Below are positions 12,053-23,627 of a DNA stretch of 64,000 nt, piece after piece. The stretch is from Ascaphus truei (taxonomy: Eukaryota; Chordata; Amphibia; Anura; Ascaphidae): assembly GCA_036426205.1 (NCBI GenBank), contig CM071568.1, forward strand, positions 41,009,221-41,073,220. The letters are read 5' to 3'. The translations under genes and the position numbers were made by a program. The notes beneath the pieces are model-generated. The model worked only from the letters and a program-made list of their open reading frames with translations. It was not told the origin of the DNA and did not search any database. Within the stretch, counting starts at the first letter, position 1. Every line of letters begins with the position of its first letter.

Positions 12053-12824
12053 TGTGACAAACGCCCCTCTTTTGTAGTGCTGACGTCTGTCTGGGTTCTT
12101 CCCGACACAGTCTTCTAGGGTTAATTATACAACAAACAGGATCATGCAAAGTATTGTGCTGCTTAACTCAGGCTTCTGCCTGCTTTATTTTCATCCAATT
12201 AAGGTACTGCAGCTTTAACATGTGTAGGTTAGAGGTACTCAGATACTTTCATTCAGCAGTTCACACATTTCAGTGTTACAATATTTCCCACTCTGTTATT
12301 TCAAGAAATAAAACCAAAATCATATAAGCAAATCCTATCCCTTTCAGGGATCTAACTACACATCAGAATCAGTCTCTCTAACAGCTGCTGGCCAACTAAA
12401 CTGGTTCCCCAGCTTAAAACAATGCTCTCTCATTTAGGGACACAAGATACAGCACAGTCTTTTAGCAACAGCAGTAATCATTTGTTTTGTCTTATCTGTT
12501 CGTGGGGTCCAGGCAAATCCTCTGGTACTGTCATACGTGGAGAGGCCGTCAACCTCGACACTGGATGCAGGAGAGCAGCGACACCCCCAGCCCCCAGGCT
12601 CCAAGGAGAGAGAGAGAAATGCAAAAACTCTCTGCTCTAAATACCTGTGCATGTGATTAGAAGAGCAGGTGAGGGAGAACTAGAGCCATGGTAATCTGTG
12701 GTCTGGATTTTCCATCCAGCTGCCTGAGTTAATGGGAAGCTGTGGAACGGATCATTTGTAACTATTCCTGCACTTTCTGCTCTAAAATGGGGCAGAAAGC
12801 TGCCTAACATCTTTGGACTATGTC

Positions 12825-12827
<3 letters not shown>
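12053..12827 (-). mobile_element. Solo LTR inserted in a (TA)n tract
   Basis: It begins TGTGACAAACG and ends ACTATGTCACA, giving TG...CA with short inverted ends. (TA)n lies directly on both sides, so the 4-bp target duplication is ATAT or TATA. An AATAAAG signal lies on the minus strand near 12190, about 140 bp from the minus-strand 3' end, which sets the orientation. It is a different family from LTR-A. Confidence 0.75.

Positions 12828-12868
<41 letters not shown>
12828..12868. repeat. (TA)n microsatellite, right half
   Basis: TA repeat directly abutting the TGTCACA end of the LTR; the continuation of 11992-12052. Confidence 0.9.
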
Positions 12869-12869
<1 letters not shown>

Positions 12870-13004
12870 CAACTCAATAGCAAATTGTACAGTAACACGT
12901 TATTGTGTGATTACTGGTGCAATAACATCTGTTTGACTGTATCTGTAAGGGATTTAATACAGATTCTAATCTAGCTATCCATGTACTAGTCAATGATTAC
13001 AAAC

Positions 13005-13230
13005 AAACAAAGATGCTCAAAGCTACTTCCAATGTGACAAAAATACACAGTGCAATACCTATATATTCTCTTGAAAAAGGGTCATTTTAGTTTAACCCTT
13101 TGGCCAAAGCGTCTTAAGCCTGCTGCCACTTCAAGGCATGACTGTAGCAGGTCCTAACACTCCCCGAGTAAAAATTCTTATTTACCTGTATAATTACAGG
13201 AAGAATGATCAGCATGGGATCTGTCGTAAC
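13005..13230. repeat. Interspersed repeat, copy 1
   Basis: The block from acaaacaaagatgctcaaag to gactgtagcaggtcct is repeated in direct orientation at 13495-13632. Its right part, from gcaggtcctaacac through aattcttatttacctgta to ggatctgtc, recurs at 17580-17715. The superfamily was not recognised. Confidence 0.6.
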
Positions 13231-13369
13231 CCAACAAAATGAAACTGACCTGCCAATATGGAAAGTGGGGAGGGGCCACTACCCTCCCAAAGCACCCGAG
13301 ACCAGCTGCACATAGTTAATAGACACACAGATACCCAACAAGCTCTGAGAAACCCCAAACATTACACCA

Positions 13370-13378
<9 letters not shown>

Positions 13379-13428
<50 letters not shown>
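13379..13428. repeat. (TA)n microsatellite
   Basis: About 50 bp of TA repeat between the two direct copies of the 13.0/13.5 kb repeat. Confidence 0.9.
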
Positions 13429-13432
<4 letters not shown>

Positions 13433-13494
13433 CACACATACATACATGTGTCAAAAGGAGTGCTAGTGGGCGTGGCTAAATGTACCCAACAAAA

Positions 13495-13632
13495 AACAAA
13501 CAAAGATGCCCAAAGCTACTTTCAATGTGACAAAAATACACTGCAATACCTATATATTCTCTTGGAAAAGGGTCTTGACCAAAGCTTCTTAAGCCTGCTG
13601 CCACTTCAAAGCATGACTGTTAGCAGGTCCTC
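13495..13632. repeat. Interspersed repeat, copy 2
   Basis: Direct copy of 13005-13150 with an internal deletion near the ggtc/ttgaccaaagc segment. It ends at gactgttagcaggtcct, next to the ribozyme-like element. Confidence 0.6.
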
Positions 13633-13800
13633 CATGGCAACAAAAAAGAAGAAAACAGCGCACTTCCAGGGAGTCAGGTGGTGAAAGTTAAAATCCTATT
13701 TATTCAGCACAAAGCCAGTAAAAACATCACCCCAGGGGGGGGGGAAACAAAATCCTCCTACGCGTTTTGGACGGGTAGGTCATTTATCAAGGAGTATAGA
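13633..13800 (-). mobile_element. Degenerate hammerhead-type retroelement
   Basis: On the minus strand it starts near CTTGATAAATGACC, carries CAAAACGCGTAGGAGG (compare the GAAACGCGTAAGG box at 49.2 kb), and runs to a T-rich end, TTCTTCTTTTTTGTTGC. The GAAA core is mutated to AAAA and helix II does not pair, so no active ribozyme is claimed. Assignment rests on the shared box and overall design. Confidence 0.5.
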
Positions 13801-14039
13801 GCCTGGAGCAACCTAGATACCTTATATACCTCTCTCATAACCCTAAACAATCATGGATAATTGATGGTCGACGCCCCCCTCTGTTGCGCATGCGCGTAAC
13901 GTCATGCGAGGCGCCACTGTGTCAGTAAAGGTGCCGACAAGTGAACACGCCCCCCTCTCCGCCAGCGCCCACCTTCCAGAGGGCTGTACTAGCTCTATGT
14001 CTCACCACTGGCCTGGCAATTCACCATGAGCCCCAGGGT

Positions 14040-15301
14040 CGGAGAGAGAGGGTGCCAGTCGGATATTGAGGGGAAGGGCATCTCAGAGGTGTGGAGCAGT
14101 GAGTGAGAGGTTTTAGGTGGAAGAGGGCTTTAGATACAAAAGTGGTAGAAAGAAGACATCCTTAAGCAGAACGTAAGAGTCAGGCAGGTGTATAGCGAGA
14201 AACTAGGGCAGAAGAGTGTATAGCCTTAAAAGTGAGGAGGAGACTTTTGTAAGTGATACAGAGGAAGCCAGGAGAGGGATTTAAGCAAGAGAGATGCTGA
14301 GACAGACTTAGGAGAGAGTCAAGTGATAGAAGCAGCATTTATGATAGATTGTAGGGGAGACAGATAAAAGGCAGGAAGGCCAGGCAGTAGAAGGTTACAA
14401 TAGTTGAGACGGGAGAGAATGAGGGCCTGCATTAGAGTTTTGGCAGTGGAGGAACAGAGGAAAGGGTGTATCTTTGCAATGTCATGGAGGAAAAACGACA
14501 GGTTTTAGCTAAATTGTGAATGTGAGGGAGAAGTCAAATGTGACCCCTAGGCAGCATGCTTGTGGTACTGGGTGTATAATAGTACTGTCAACAGTAATGT
14601 AGAAGTGGGCAGTAGGGCTAGACTTGGAAGGAAGTAGGAGGAACTCCGTCTTGGACATGTTAAGTTTGAGTCGGCGAAGGGCCATCCATGTTGATATAGC
14701 AGAAAGACATTCAGAGACTTAGGTCTGTACAGCTGGTGTAATGTCGGGTTGAAAGGTAAATTCGAGTGTCATCAGCATAGAGGTGATATTTTAACCCAAG
14801 AGATGTGATAAGGTCACCTAGAGAGAGTGTGTAAAGAGAAAAGAGAAGAGGTCCCAGGAGAGAGCCCTGGGGTACACCCACAAAGAGATCGACAGAGGTG
14901 GAGGTGTGAAAACAAGACACTGAAAGTACGATGAGGGAGGTAAGAGGAAATCCAGGATAGAGCTCTTATGGATATCAAAAGTGTGGACAATGTGAAGGAG
15001 AAGAGGGTGGTCCACAGTATCAAAGGCTGCAGTGAGGTCGAGTAATATGAGCAGTGTATTGACCATTGTCTTTTGCAGCATGGAGGTCATTAGTTATTTT
15101 GGTGATGGCTGTTTCAGTGGCATGAGCAGTGCGGAATCCAGATTGTAGGGGGTCCAGGAGAGAGTCTCATTGGTGGTGAGAAAATGGAGCAAGCGAGAGA
15201 ACACAAGGTGTTCAAGGAGTTTAGAGAAAAAAGGCAGAAGGGAAACATGGTGATAATTAGAGACAGGTAGGGTCAAGCTTGCTGGTTTTGAGTAAGGGTA
15301 T
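14040..15301 (-). mobile_element. L2-type LINE, reverse transcriptase and 3' region (pseudogenic)
   Basis: Minus-strand frames encode a recognisable L2 reverse transcriptase: NYHHVSLLPFFSKLLEHLVF, then [13 protein letters not shown], then [20 protein letters not shown] followed by [13 protein letters not shown], the YADD catalytic box. The reading is split over several frames (14818-15384), so it is a frameshifted fossil. Farther 3' (14040-14700) the complement still resembles the RT thumb region but is broken. The rest of the RT 5' part is at 16338-16516 beyond an insertion. It lies antisense to ZFPM2. Confidence 0.85.
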
Positions 15302-15645
15302 AACTGTTGCAGTGGCGTACTGTAGCTACACATTCGCGGGCCCCCGGGCAGATTTGTTTTCAGGGCACCATTATGAGTGAACATATTCCGTAGATTCAGG
15401 AGTTTCCATCAGCCCCAGCCCCCCCAACGTGTTGGCGGTCCTGCGATTCCCCCCCCCACTACTTTTACAGTACTCCTCCTCACTTTGCTCTATTCACCCC
15501 TCTCTCCTCATGTATTTCTCTCCACCTCTTATACCCCCTCCCTCACTACCCCCTTTTTCCTCTCACACTCTTCCCTCTCCCCCACCCCCTTCCACACTCA
15601 ATCCAGCTCCCTCAATGCTCCCCTCCACCCCCTGGCCACACACAT

Positions 15646-15715
<70 letters not shown>

Positions 15716-16337
15716 TCCTCCTCTACAATACAGTTCCCCCCATGCACAAATTAGAATAACCACCTACACACACACTACAATAACTCTCCCCCACCCCACC
15801 CCCCACTCACACAAGTAGTTGAAAAACACTGGTGTGCAGTATACTGCAGTTACATCTTCTTTTAATACAGTTAACTAAAGACAATTGTATAAAGTATTAC
15901 ACAAACTATTTTAAATATTCTCTAATAAAAAGATTATCACGTGTTACCTTAATTGCTTGCACTGAGGTACACACAGCACACTAAGACACATAGCACACTG
16001 AGACACTGAGGTACAAATAGCACACTGACAGAGCAAACTGTAACTGAAAAATTTACATACAAACACTCCTCCCGCTGATGAGCAGGGGCGGGAAGAGCTC
16101 TGCAGCTCTCTGCCTCAGTTCCACCCCCAGCCTCTGCTGCCTGCTCTCTGCAACCTCCCCCTCTCTCTCAGTGCTCACCGCTCCCGATCCAGCTGGCAAG
16201 TTGCTCTTAAGGAGCCCAGAGGGGGGAGGGGGCCCTGACTTCTGTGGTCGCCAGCTAGACTGCTCGGCCAAATGTCTCGGCTCTCCCCCCTGTCAGTGAC
16301 ACTGAGTTGGCCCCCCAAGAGCACGTGAACTGTTGCA
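15302..16337. mobile_element. hAT-like insertion splitting the L2 LINE
   Basis: The insertion begins CAGTGGCGTACTGTAGC, a typical hAT start. It is flanked by AACTGTTGCA at 15302-15311 and again at 16328-16337, containing an 8-bp AACTGTTG duplication. L2 reverse transcriptase coding is continuous once it is removed. The right end lacks a clear inverted repeat, so the element is decayed. The C-rich part at 15440-15640 and the (CA)n at 15650-15711 are inside it. A fragment of the same element (gtagctagacatgtgcggg) lies at 57680-57735. Confidence 0.7.
15650..15711. repeat. (CA)n microsatellite
   Basis: About 60 bp of CA dinucleotides inside the hAT-like insertion. Frames open across it in both directions are repeat artefacts. 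Confidence 0.95.
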
Positions 16338-16516
16338 TGCTTGAAGGAGGTCGGAAAGGTACCAGAGTAGAGGGAGAAGTTGAAAATATGTGTACGTGTG
16401 GGGATTAGTGTAGGAGCAAGAGGTTTGAGGAGATGGGAGTGAATGGGGTCATGACGGCAGGTGGTAGAGGGAGAAGAGGAGATCAGCAGTGACACATTTG
16501 CATATAGCAAAAGCAT
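16338..16516 (-). mobile_element. L2-type LINE, 5' part of the reverse transcriptase fragment
   Basis: The minus-strand frame reads TTCRHDPIHSHLLKPLAPTL, then SGTFPTSFKHATVHVLL, matching the L2 motif that precedes NYRPVSLLP. It is the upstream continuation of 14040-15301 and is 5' truncated at about 16516. Confidence 0.8.
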
Positions 16517-17199
16517 AGTGAATTCAGTGAAATTAAGTTATTACTGCCCTATCATGATGCATTTCAAGACAGATCGTCCCTTCTTCTAGCGCCAGAATTC
16601 CTTTAAACAAGATTTTTGTTCATGTTTTTCCCTCGTTTTGCAAAGAAAAGACCCCCTATGTGCTTTAGCCAATAACAAAAATGACTTTCTTCTTCACAGA
16701 AATGGTGGTAGATTCATGGAATAACCTCCCAACCAACATGGTAAGGGCTAATACAGAAAGCGAATTCAAACATGTTTGGAATAGGCTATTCCAAATACTA
16801 AAGTAAACCAAGGATCAAATCATTTGTGATCATATGATATTCTTGCTGTGATCATATTACAATGTGAATTTGTATTGATTATATCTTTTTGAACATCTAC
16901 TGGTGTCTTGTACTGGTTTGTGACCTAAGCTCCACTTGTTTTTGGATTATTATTATGATGGAATTGAGAGATACCATCTGAGCATGTCACTTAAAGTATC
17001 AATATATTATTTATATAATATATTATTTCATTGTTTATCACTTCTTTAATATGATCATTTAAAGATGTCCCCTTTTTTACCTTATCGGTGTGGGCTGATG
17101 TAGTTCTCCTATTTAGGGATGTATTTTAATAATATGTAATTGACATTTAGGTGGTACAGTAAAACAGCATTCCTGCATTGCATATTCTGAACCGACATG

Positions 17200-17578
17200 A
17201 ACTCGAAAGTCGGAATGGGCGCAACCAAATCGCCACTTGTGCTCCGTTGCAAGGACTTCTCACCGCAGGACACCCTCGCCGCTCGTCACCACGCCGCCTT
17301 CTGTCATCTGCCATCTTTAAATGTAATATAAATATAAATGTAATGAAATATAAAAATGTGCCCTGGCTGCTGGCGGCCGCGCTGAGTATCCTGGTGGAGT
17401 GGGGCCGTGCAAGCTGCCCTGGGGAGTTCCCAGGACATTTAAAGATGGCGGATGGCAGAAGATGGCGAGGTGACCGGTGGCAAGGTGACCCGCTGTGAGT
17501 AGGCAGGTCACATGGGGCGATTTGCTCGCTGTCAACTGGTCGCTGCCAAACGTCCTAAACCGCTCGAATGTCTCCTAG
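17200..17578. mobile_element. Palindromic MITE with internal TTTAAAGATGGC box
   Basis: The left end has GGAATGGGCGCAACCAAATCGCC and the right end has GCGATTTGCTCGCTG ... GCCAAACGTCC. The inner arms GCCATCTTTAAATG and CATTTAAAGATGGC are complementary. Same family as 19113-19489, with a likely relative at 55310-55500 (cgccgcaaccaaatgaccac). Confidence 0.6.
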
Positions 17579-17579
17579 G

Positions 17580-17715
17580 GCAGGACTGCTTTGGTTTTAC
17601 CTCAAGACATGACTAAATATTGCAGATCCTAACACTAACTGATTAAAATTCTTATTTACCTCTATTATTAGAGGAATAATGATCGCATTGGATCTGTCCC
17701 AACCAGCTGCATGAA
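17580..17715. repeat. Fragment of the 13.0 kb interspersed repeat
   Basis: The series gcagatcctaacac, aattcttatttacctctatt, aataatgatcgcat, ggatctgtc follows 13140-13230 in the same order. Confidence 0.55.
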
Positions 17716-18582
17716 AAAGCAAATATGCAAATATGATTTCCCAGTGCTTTCAAGGAACTAAAATGACTCCCAGCAACATCCCTGCTCTCACACAAAACAT
17801 TTCCCCTGCTTATCGGTTGGTACCCGTTTTTGTTTGACTCGGATTAGTTGCACAAAAATATTATTTAGAGGGATTACAGCTTTTAGATCTGCATTCTGAG
17901 ATTAGAATAGCATTTGCACATGATTACCACCATTTCACAATTAAACATCCACAAACCACTTCCAACATCCAGATGAGTCTTGTCCATATGAGTCAAAAGT
18001 TTTCTTTTCCTCAAATCTAAATGTGAGCCAGATACAGTACAATCTTTTTTTTAATGACATCAGATAACAGTGATATCCATTAGCCAACAAGGTTAGACTC
18101 TCTTCAGGGCAGGAAATCCTCTCTTTACATATGTCTGCAGCACTTTCTTTTGTACTGATGCTCTATTTAACCAACCGTGTATGTCATTGTACAAACTGCA
18201 CCCGTGCTATGCACGGATTAATAATGTTATTAATAATATGTTTTTCCTGTTTATACTTATAAACAAGGGGTTGAACTCAATGGGGCATGTGTCTTTTTTA
18301 AACCTCATCTACTATGGAAGTACGTAAACTACCAGAACAGAATCGGTGATAGTAGTGTTTTAAAGTGAAAGTTCTCCAAGTGATGTCGGTATAATTCACA
18401 TGCTAAACTTATATTAAAACCAATACTTACTAACCTGGAACTTGGCTTAAGTATGGTTATGTTGTGGTTTTATGGTACTTGAACAACCATGAAGTGTTAA
18501 CAAATTCTGTTGCAGAACTTATATCAGGAGGATTCTCTACATAAGAGGTACATTCATTTTTGCCCTTGTTTTCCTCTCCTAG

Positions 18583-18681
18583 GAGATGAGGGCAGCCATG
18601 AAGCAGCTGAATCAGATGGTGAAGCACAGTCAGAGAAACCTATGCAAACCAGGACTGAGGCTGATGGCTGGGATGGACCAG
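18583..18681 (+). CDS. ZFPM2: ZFPM2 (FOG-2) coding exon 3, acidic linker
   Basis: This exon encodes 33 residues. The split Gly codon is followed by DEGSHEAAESDGEAQSEKP, and the exon ends GWDGP plus a split Gly. It corresponds to the mammalian FOG-2 segment containing AESDGDTQSEKP and DDWDGPG, and is one residue shorter at its start by hand comparison. It continues the acidic region between the N-terminal repression motif and the first zinc finger. Acceptor: TTTTCCTCTCCTAG ending at 18582. Donor: GTAAGG at 18682. Length is 99 nt with phase 1 at both ends, matching the phase of exon 2, so the frame is preserved. An in-frame TGA follows the donor, confirming that the coding sequence stops at the splice site. 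The next exon was not found in the following 45 kb. Confidence 0.95.
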
Positions 18682-18939
18682 GTAAGGGGAAAAAGAAAAC
18701 ATATGATTGATTAATGTAAATTGAATTACATTTGTATTTTTAGCTCTGAATATATGTCAAAAAGTTGCAGTAAACTTTTTATAGCTACAAAACAAATGAC
18801 CTACATATATAATGAAACATCAACTATAATTCATAGTGCAAATGATCTACTTTGATTGGCTCAGATGTAGGTTGTATTAAACTGGTTTGTATTGCAACAT
18901 TTTGTTTATTAATTATTCTAAATTGCTATCTTCTGAATC

Positions 18940-20213
18940 CCAACCTGCGGTGCGAGTTCTATTTGGGGTTCGATTCGTCCTAGAAATTGGTACAGAATGC
19001 CATAATAATGTTGGAGTCCCACCGGGCTCTATCCTTGGCCCTCTGCTCTTCTCAATCTACAATACAACTCTTCTCTTGGTGAACTAATACAATGTTTTGG
19101 CTTCCAGTATCTGAAACCCAAATGCATCCGGAATGGGACATTTGGCCGTAACTATAACGCCGGTGGCATTCCGCTGCGATGTCCATGGTGCGCCTGACTC
19201 GACAAGCCAGGTCTGATAAGTGCATGCTTAAATGTCCCGCGCAGGACCACTGCACTGCCATCTTTAAATGTTGCACGTGGGATATTTAAAGATGGCGCAT
19301 CAAAGCGGTCGGTCTAGGTAGTGTAGCGGTCCCGCGCTGGACATTTACACATGCACTTATCAGACCTGCCTTGTTGGATCGGGAGGTTGGCCACGGTGGA
19401 CTTCGCTTTGAAAATGTCCCAGCAGAGAATTGTCCCGGCGACGGAACGCTGGTGGCATTTTGGTCGTAGCCAAACATCCTAGAGCGAATGTATCACTCCT
19501 CCCGTGACCTCTCCACCTCTCTCCGATCCTGTATCTCTAATTGTCCTCTGCAATTTCTTCCTGGATGAAGTTTTACATGTCCAAAACACAACTAATATTA
19601 TTTCCCACTGCCACCTCTACAGCAACTCTTTCCCTCACTGTCAATAACACCACAATCTCATCAACACCTTAAGCCCGCTGGGTAGGTTTAATAATTTTAC
19701 TCTAATCTCTCCTTCATTCCTCACATTTAGTCCCTCACAATGTCCTGCCATCTCCACCTTTGAAATATTGCCAAAGTACGCCCTTTGCTCACTCGTGATG
19801 CAACTAAATCCCAATCCACTGGCATACCTCTAATATCCAACCCCCTCCAACTCCATTGGGACCAACTGTGTGACTGGACCAATCTCCACCCTATGTAACA
19901 TCCCCTACCCCCCACCAAAACATTAATGGAATCAGCTGTCAGACGGGGCCATATTCTAACCCGAGATGCACTCCATCCTATAATAAGCAGCCACTTTACC
20001 TTCTTGTTTCAACATTGTCTCTCATTCCCTCTCGATTGTAAGCTCTCACGAGCAGGGCCCTCATTACCTCTTCTGTATGTATTTGTTTGCGCATGTTCAT
20101 CCTCACTTGTATGTAGCTGTTTTGTGCAATATACATGTCTCTGTACCCTATTGTACCGCGCTGCGGAATATGTCGGCGCTTTACATATAAACGATGATAA
20201 TAATAATAATATT
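18940..20213 (+). mobile_element. L2 LINE, 3' portion (pseudogenic), split by a MITE
   Basis: The plus frame shows NVGVPPGSILGPLLFSIY, the L2 reverse transcriptase block, with the second Gln changed to Pro. Coding is lost after 19112, where a MITE is inserted, and L2 sequence resumes at 19490. The 3' end carries the L2 tail, taccgcgctgcggaatatgt with ggcgctttac, followed by (GATAATAATAATAA) at 20195-20213. It lies in sense orientation relative to ZFPM2. Confidence 0.8.
19113..19489. mobile_element. Palindromic MITE inside the L2 LINE
   Basis: The left arm has GGAATGGGACATTTGGCCGT and the right arm has the diverged complement ending TTTTGGTCGTAGCCAAACATCC. The inner arms GCCATCTTTAAATG and ATATTTAAAGATGGC face each other. 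GTATC occurs at both junctions (19108-19112 and 19490-19494), a possible 5-bp target duplication. Confidence 0.65.
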
Positions 20214-21504
20214 ACAGTGACTTTTAACCTACATGTTCCTGTGGTGAAAGGGAGGCAAAGGCAAAAAAAAAAAAAGCCACGTACAGAAACTTTGTATTTT
20301 TAAAGTTATTTGGCAAAGATTGTATAAAACTAAGAAGGTAAAAGTTGATCTAGATATATAATTACAACTACACAACTGTAAATAGTTCTGTTGGTTTTTT
20401 ATAGTGGAACAGTACAAAATAAGGTTTGCTAATACTGTATGTGCCAGAGAATTCTTCTCTGGCATTACTTCATTACATACTGTATGGTAACTAGTAGATT
20501 TATACGTCTGACTAGGGCTTTTAGTTCATAGTTTTTGTTTCACAATTATTCAGTTATGTGGGATATATGTAGGAAAAAAAGAAAGGGCTTTAACAAAGAC
20601 ACTTCACAGTAATACACTATTTAGTGAAGAATACATACCTTTTAAAACAGACAACTTTAAAATAGTGATTGAACATGTTAATTCTCTGGGATAATTGTTT
20701 TTCAAGTGTGTACTGCAAATACTTTTTGACCGGAAGTTTAATAATACTTTAAATAACAGATTTTTATTAAATACTTTTTTTTTTGCTGAAATCCTTTTGG
20801 TAATATTGTATGTGTCAGCTTTGAATTGCGTAATACTTGTTATTTGAATACTAATGAATTTTTGAAGTTCCAACTTAGTGGGCGATAAAATCTGTTCTTC
20901 CCATATTGCTACTCTGCTCACTCTTTTGGAGAGGCAAGGAACTAATATTTTTCTACTTGGTCGTTAAGTGAAACAATCTTGAGTCTTATCATTCTAATGG
21001 GTATTTAACTCCTTCCAAATGATGTACTCCGTGAGCAGACAGCATAGAGGGAGTTTTAAAACAATGGCTTATCTGCTGCAATATGGAACATGTTAGACAT
21101 GTACAGTAATCAACATGGAGGAGTTTTCTTTGGTATGCGCTCCCCCTTCTTCTCTCAGAAACCACCTTTAATTCAGCAAAAATATCAGAAATAGCAAAAA
21201 AATATATATATTTTTTGCATGAGATGGGAAAATGTAGGATGTAAAATGTAGAACAAAATAAAACTAGGGATTTATATGTGTACAGTCATATGCACATCAT
21301 TTAGATCGGTACTTAGAAATGTTAGTATATAAAATGTAGTGTTGCAACCATATATATTATAGTTATCAATACACCATACAGTATGCATATAACTTATTCA
21401 TATATAGTATCATGCTGATACTGACACAATGATAGATTGGGAGGTATAATTGGTGGTCTCTTGGGCTCATACCAGATAACATTATCAATAATAAAATGTT
21501 CTTA

Positions 21505-22830
21505 TACAGTTTATTTATTTATTTATAAAATGTTTTACCAGGAAGTAATACATTGAGAGTTACCTCTCGTTTTCAAGTATGTCCTGGGCATAGTTAATAT
21601 GACAAATAATACATGGTTACAAATACAGTTACATAAATGAACAGGGTATACATTATATACAAGACATTGCATGCACAGTTAAGATACTATATATTTATGA
21701 GCGTATGTAACAGTTACAGACCAGATTAAAATGTGAGACAGCTTTGGTTTTGAAAGAACTTAAACTGGTGGTGGATGTGAGAGTCTCCGGTAGGTTGTTC
21801 CAGTTTTGGGGTGCACGGTAAGAGAAGGGGGAGCGACCGGATACTTTGTTGAACCTTGGGACCATGAACAGTCTTTTCGAGTCAGATCTCAGATGATAAG
21901 TGCTGCATGTGGTAGGGGTGAGTAGCTTGTTCAGATAGACGAGTAGCTTTCCTAGAAAGTATTTAAGGACAAGACAGGAAAGGTGAACTTTGCACCTAGA
22001 CTCAAATGATGACCAATCTTTGAGCATTTCTTTGTGCATTTCGCAGTGATGTGTGTTGCAGTTGCATTGGAGGACAAAACGGCATATTGAATTGTAGAGG
22101 GTGTCAAGTTTGCTAAGGTGGGTTTGGGGTGCCGAGCCGTATACTATGTCTCCATAGTCGATAATTGGCATTAGCATCTGCTGTGCAATACACTTTCTGA
22201 CCAGCAGGCATAGGGAGGATTTGTTCCTGTAAAGTACACCTAGTTTGGCATAGGTTTTGGTTGTCAGGGTATCAATGTGCATCCCAAATGTTAAATGGGA
22301 GTCAACCCATATGCCCAGGTATTTAAAACTATTAACAGGAGTTAGGGTGGTGTTAGCGTTTGTTCTGATCTGGAGCTCAGTCACTGGAAGCTTTAAAAAT
22401 TTAGTCTTGGTCCAAATACCATTGTTACAGTCTTGTCTGTGTTTAAAAACAGTTTGTTTTGGGAAATCCAGTTTTCAGGTCTCAAAAAGTCAGACTGAAG
22501 TATGTCTTCAAGGTCGGAGAGGCTATGGCTGCGTCCATATAGGATTGTGTCATCTGCATTCATGTGTATTGAAGCTTCCTTACAAGCTGTGGGAAGATCA
22601 TTGATGAACACTGAGAAGAGTAGGGGCCCCAGAACAGAGCCTTGCGAGACACCACAGGTGATATCCAAGGGGTTGGAGTTAGAGCCTGAGATGGACACAT
22701 GTTGGGATCTACCTGATAGGTAGGACTGAAACCAGTTTAAAGCATGCTTCCCTATTCCAGATCACTGGCGTTTGTTAAGCAGGATAGCATGATCAACAGT
22801 ATCAAAAGCCTTTGCAAAATCTAGTGCTGT
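21505..22830 (-). mobile_element. Rex1-like (CR1-group) LINE, 3' part with frameshift
   Basis: Minus strand. A DFAKAFDTVDHAILL frame is followed by ITCGVSQGSVLGPLLFSVF and then MNADDTILYGRS, where the usual Tyr/Phe of the catalytic box is replaced by Asn. After a frameshift near 22385-22395 the thumb region runs in a 229-residue frame with SFKYLGIWVDSHLTF, IIDYGDIVYGSAP, FSYRAPQNWNNLPE and a C-terminal CYIRS. The 3' UTR ends with the tail CCTGGTAAAACATTTTATAA and (ATAAATAA)n at 21505-21530. It is 5' truncated at about 22830. Tail-only relatives lie at 45072-45290, 45300-45750 and 56830-57085. Confidence 0.85.
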
Positions 22831-22834
22831 ACAG

Positions 22835-22935
22835 TGTACAATGCTGACAAGGTATCAGCACTGTACATAAGATTGTGCATGCACATTAAGTCCCTATCCC
22901 AAAGAGCTTACTATCTAATTCTGGCACTGGAATTC
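22835..22935 (-). mobile_element. CORE-SINE fragment
   Basis: Contains cactgtacataagattgtgc and aagtccctatcccaaagagc followed by ttactatctaat, the 3' module seen in the SINEs at 36835-37030 and 54882-55110. The tRNA-like head is absent. Confidence 0.5.
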
Positions 22936-23403
22936 TAACCGTGTTCACCTTCAGAGGCTGTGATTTTACCATTCATTCTCATTCAGCCCGGTAGTGTAGT
23001 ATTAAGAACACATCTGCATCTGAAGTTTCATTGCTTTGTGAGGTTTGACATCATCCATGTATGTTCTGTTTCTTTGTGGCCTTTCAGTGCGGATACTCAC
23101 TTTATTGTTGTGATTACAGGCTGACATTATAGTGATTCAAAACCAAGCACTTTTCAGTGTAGCTAGGTGGGGTGATTGGCTATGATAAATGTGGTACAAG
23201 GCACACACTGGTTGATAAATATACTTAATTGATTACAAGAGATTTTATTTATATTTTTTCTTGTAACTGAACATTTCAGTATTTAGCATAATTATTGATC
23301 AGAGGAATGGTATCGTAATGTATTTAGTTACTACCCATAGTTTCAGTTTCTTCACATTCCCCATACAGCATGTCTTTTTAAAAGAATATAGTTTTACAAC
23401 ATA

Positions 23404-23627
23404 TACAGCCCAACCCCGGTATAACGCGAATCCGCTTATAACGCGATGCAAGCATGGCTCCCAATTTTCGTATTTATGAATACTTTACAACACGATTATT
23501 GTTATCTTAAATACTTTATTGTACAATGCATACAATTGTACATTATTTCTAACGCGATCCGCTTACAGTATATCGCAATGTGATTCTTTGGACCCCAAGC
23601 ACAGCGTTATAAGGGGGTTGAGCTGTA
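23404..23627. mobile_element. Tigger-like MITE, 224 bp
   Basis: The ends TACAGCCCAACCCCGGTATAACGCG and its diverged complement (CGTTATAAGGGGGTTGAGCTGTA) are inverted repeats at TA sites. Inner TAACGCGAT boxes recur. The (C)CCCGTTATAACGCG start resembles pogo/Tigger-derived MITEs. Confidence 0.7.

Larger units (their letters stand above)
1517..18582 (+). other. ZFPM2: Complete ZFPM2 intron between coding exons 2 and 3 (17.1 kb)
   Basis: The intron starts GTACAG and ends in a polypyrimidine tract followed by TAG at 18580-18582. It contains the LTRs, MITEs, the hammerhead element and the antisense L2 listed separately. The stretches 1517-3060, 6170-7400, 8570-9440, 10280-11990 and 17720-18580 look unique or unclassifiable apart from short simple repeats. 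Confidence 0.9.

Noticed and set aside
15377..15818. Long overlapping frames rich in Pro, Ser, Thr and His
   Set aside because: They arise from a C-rich tract and the (CA)n microsatellite inside a transposon; not genes.
21695..22384. 229-residue minus-strand frame, the longest in the window
   Set aside because: Not a host gene: it is the 3' part of a Rex1-like LINE ORF with a frameshift and the matching 3' tail.
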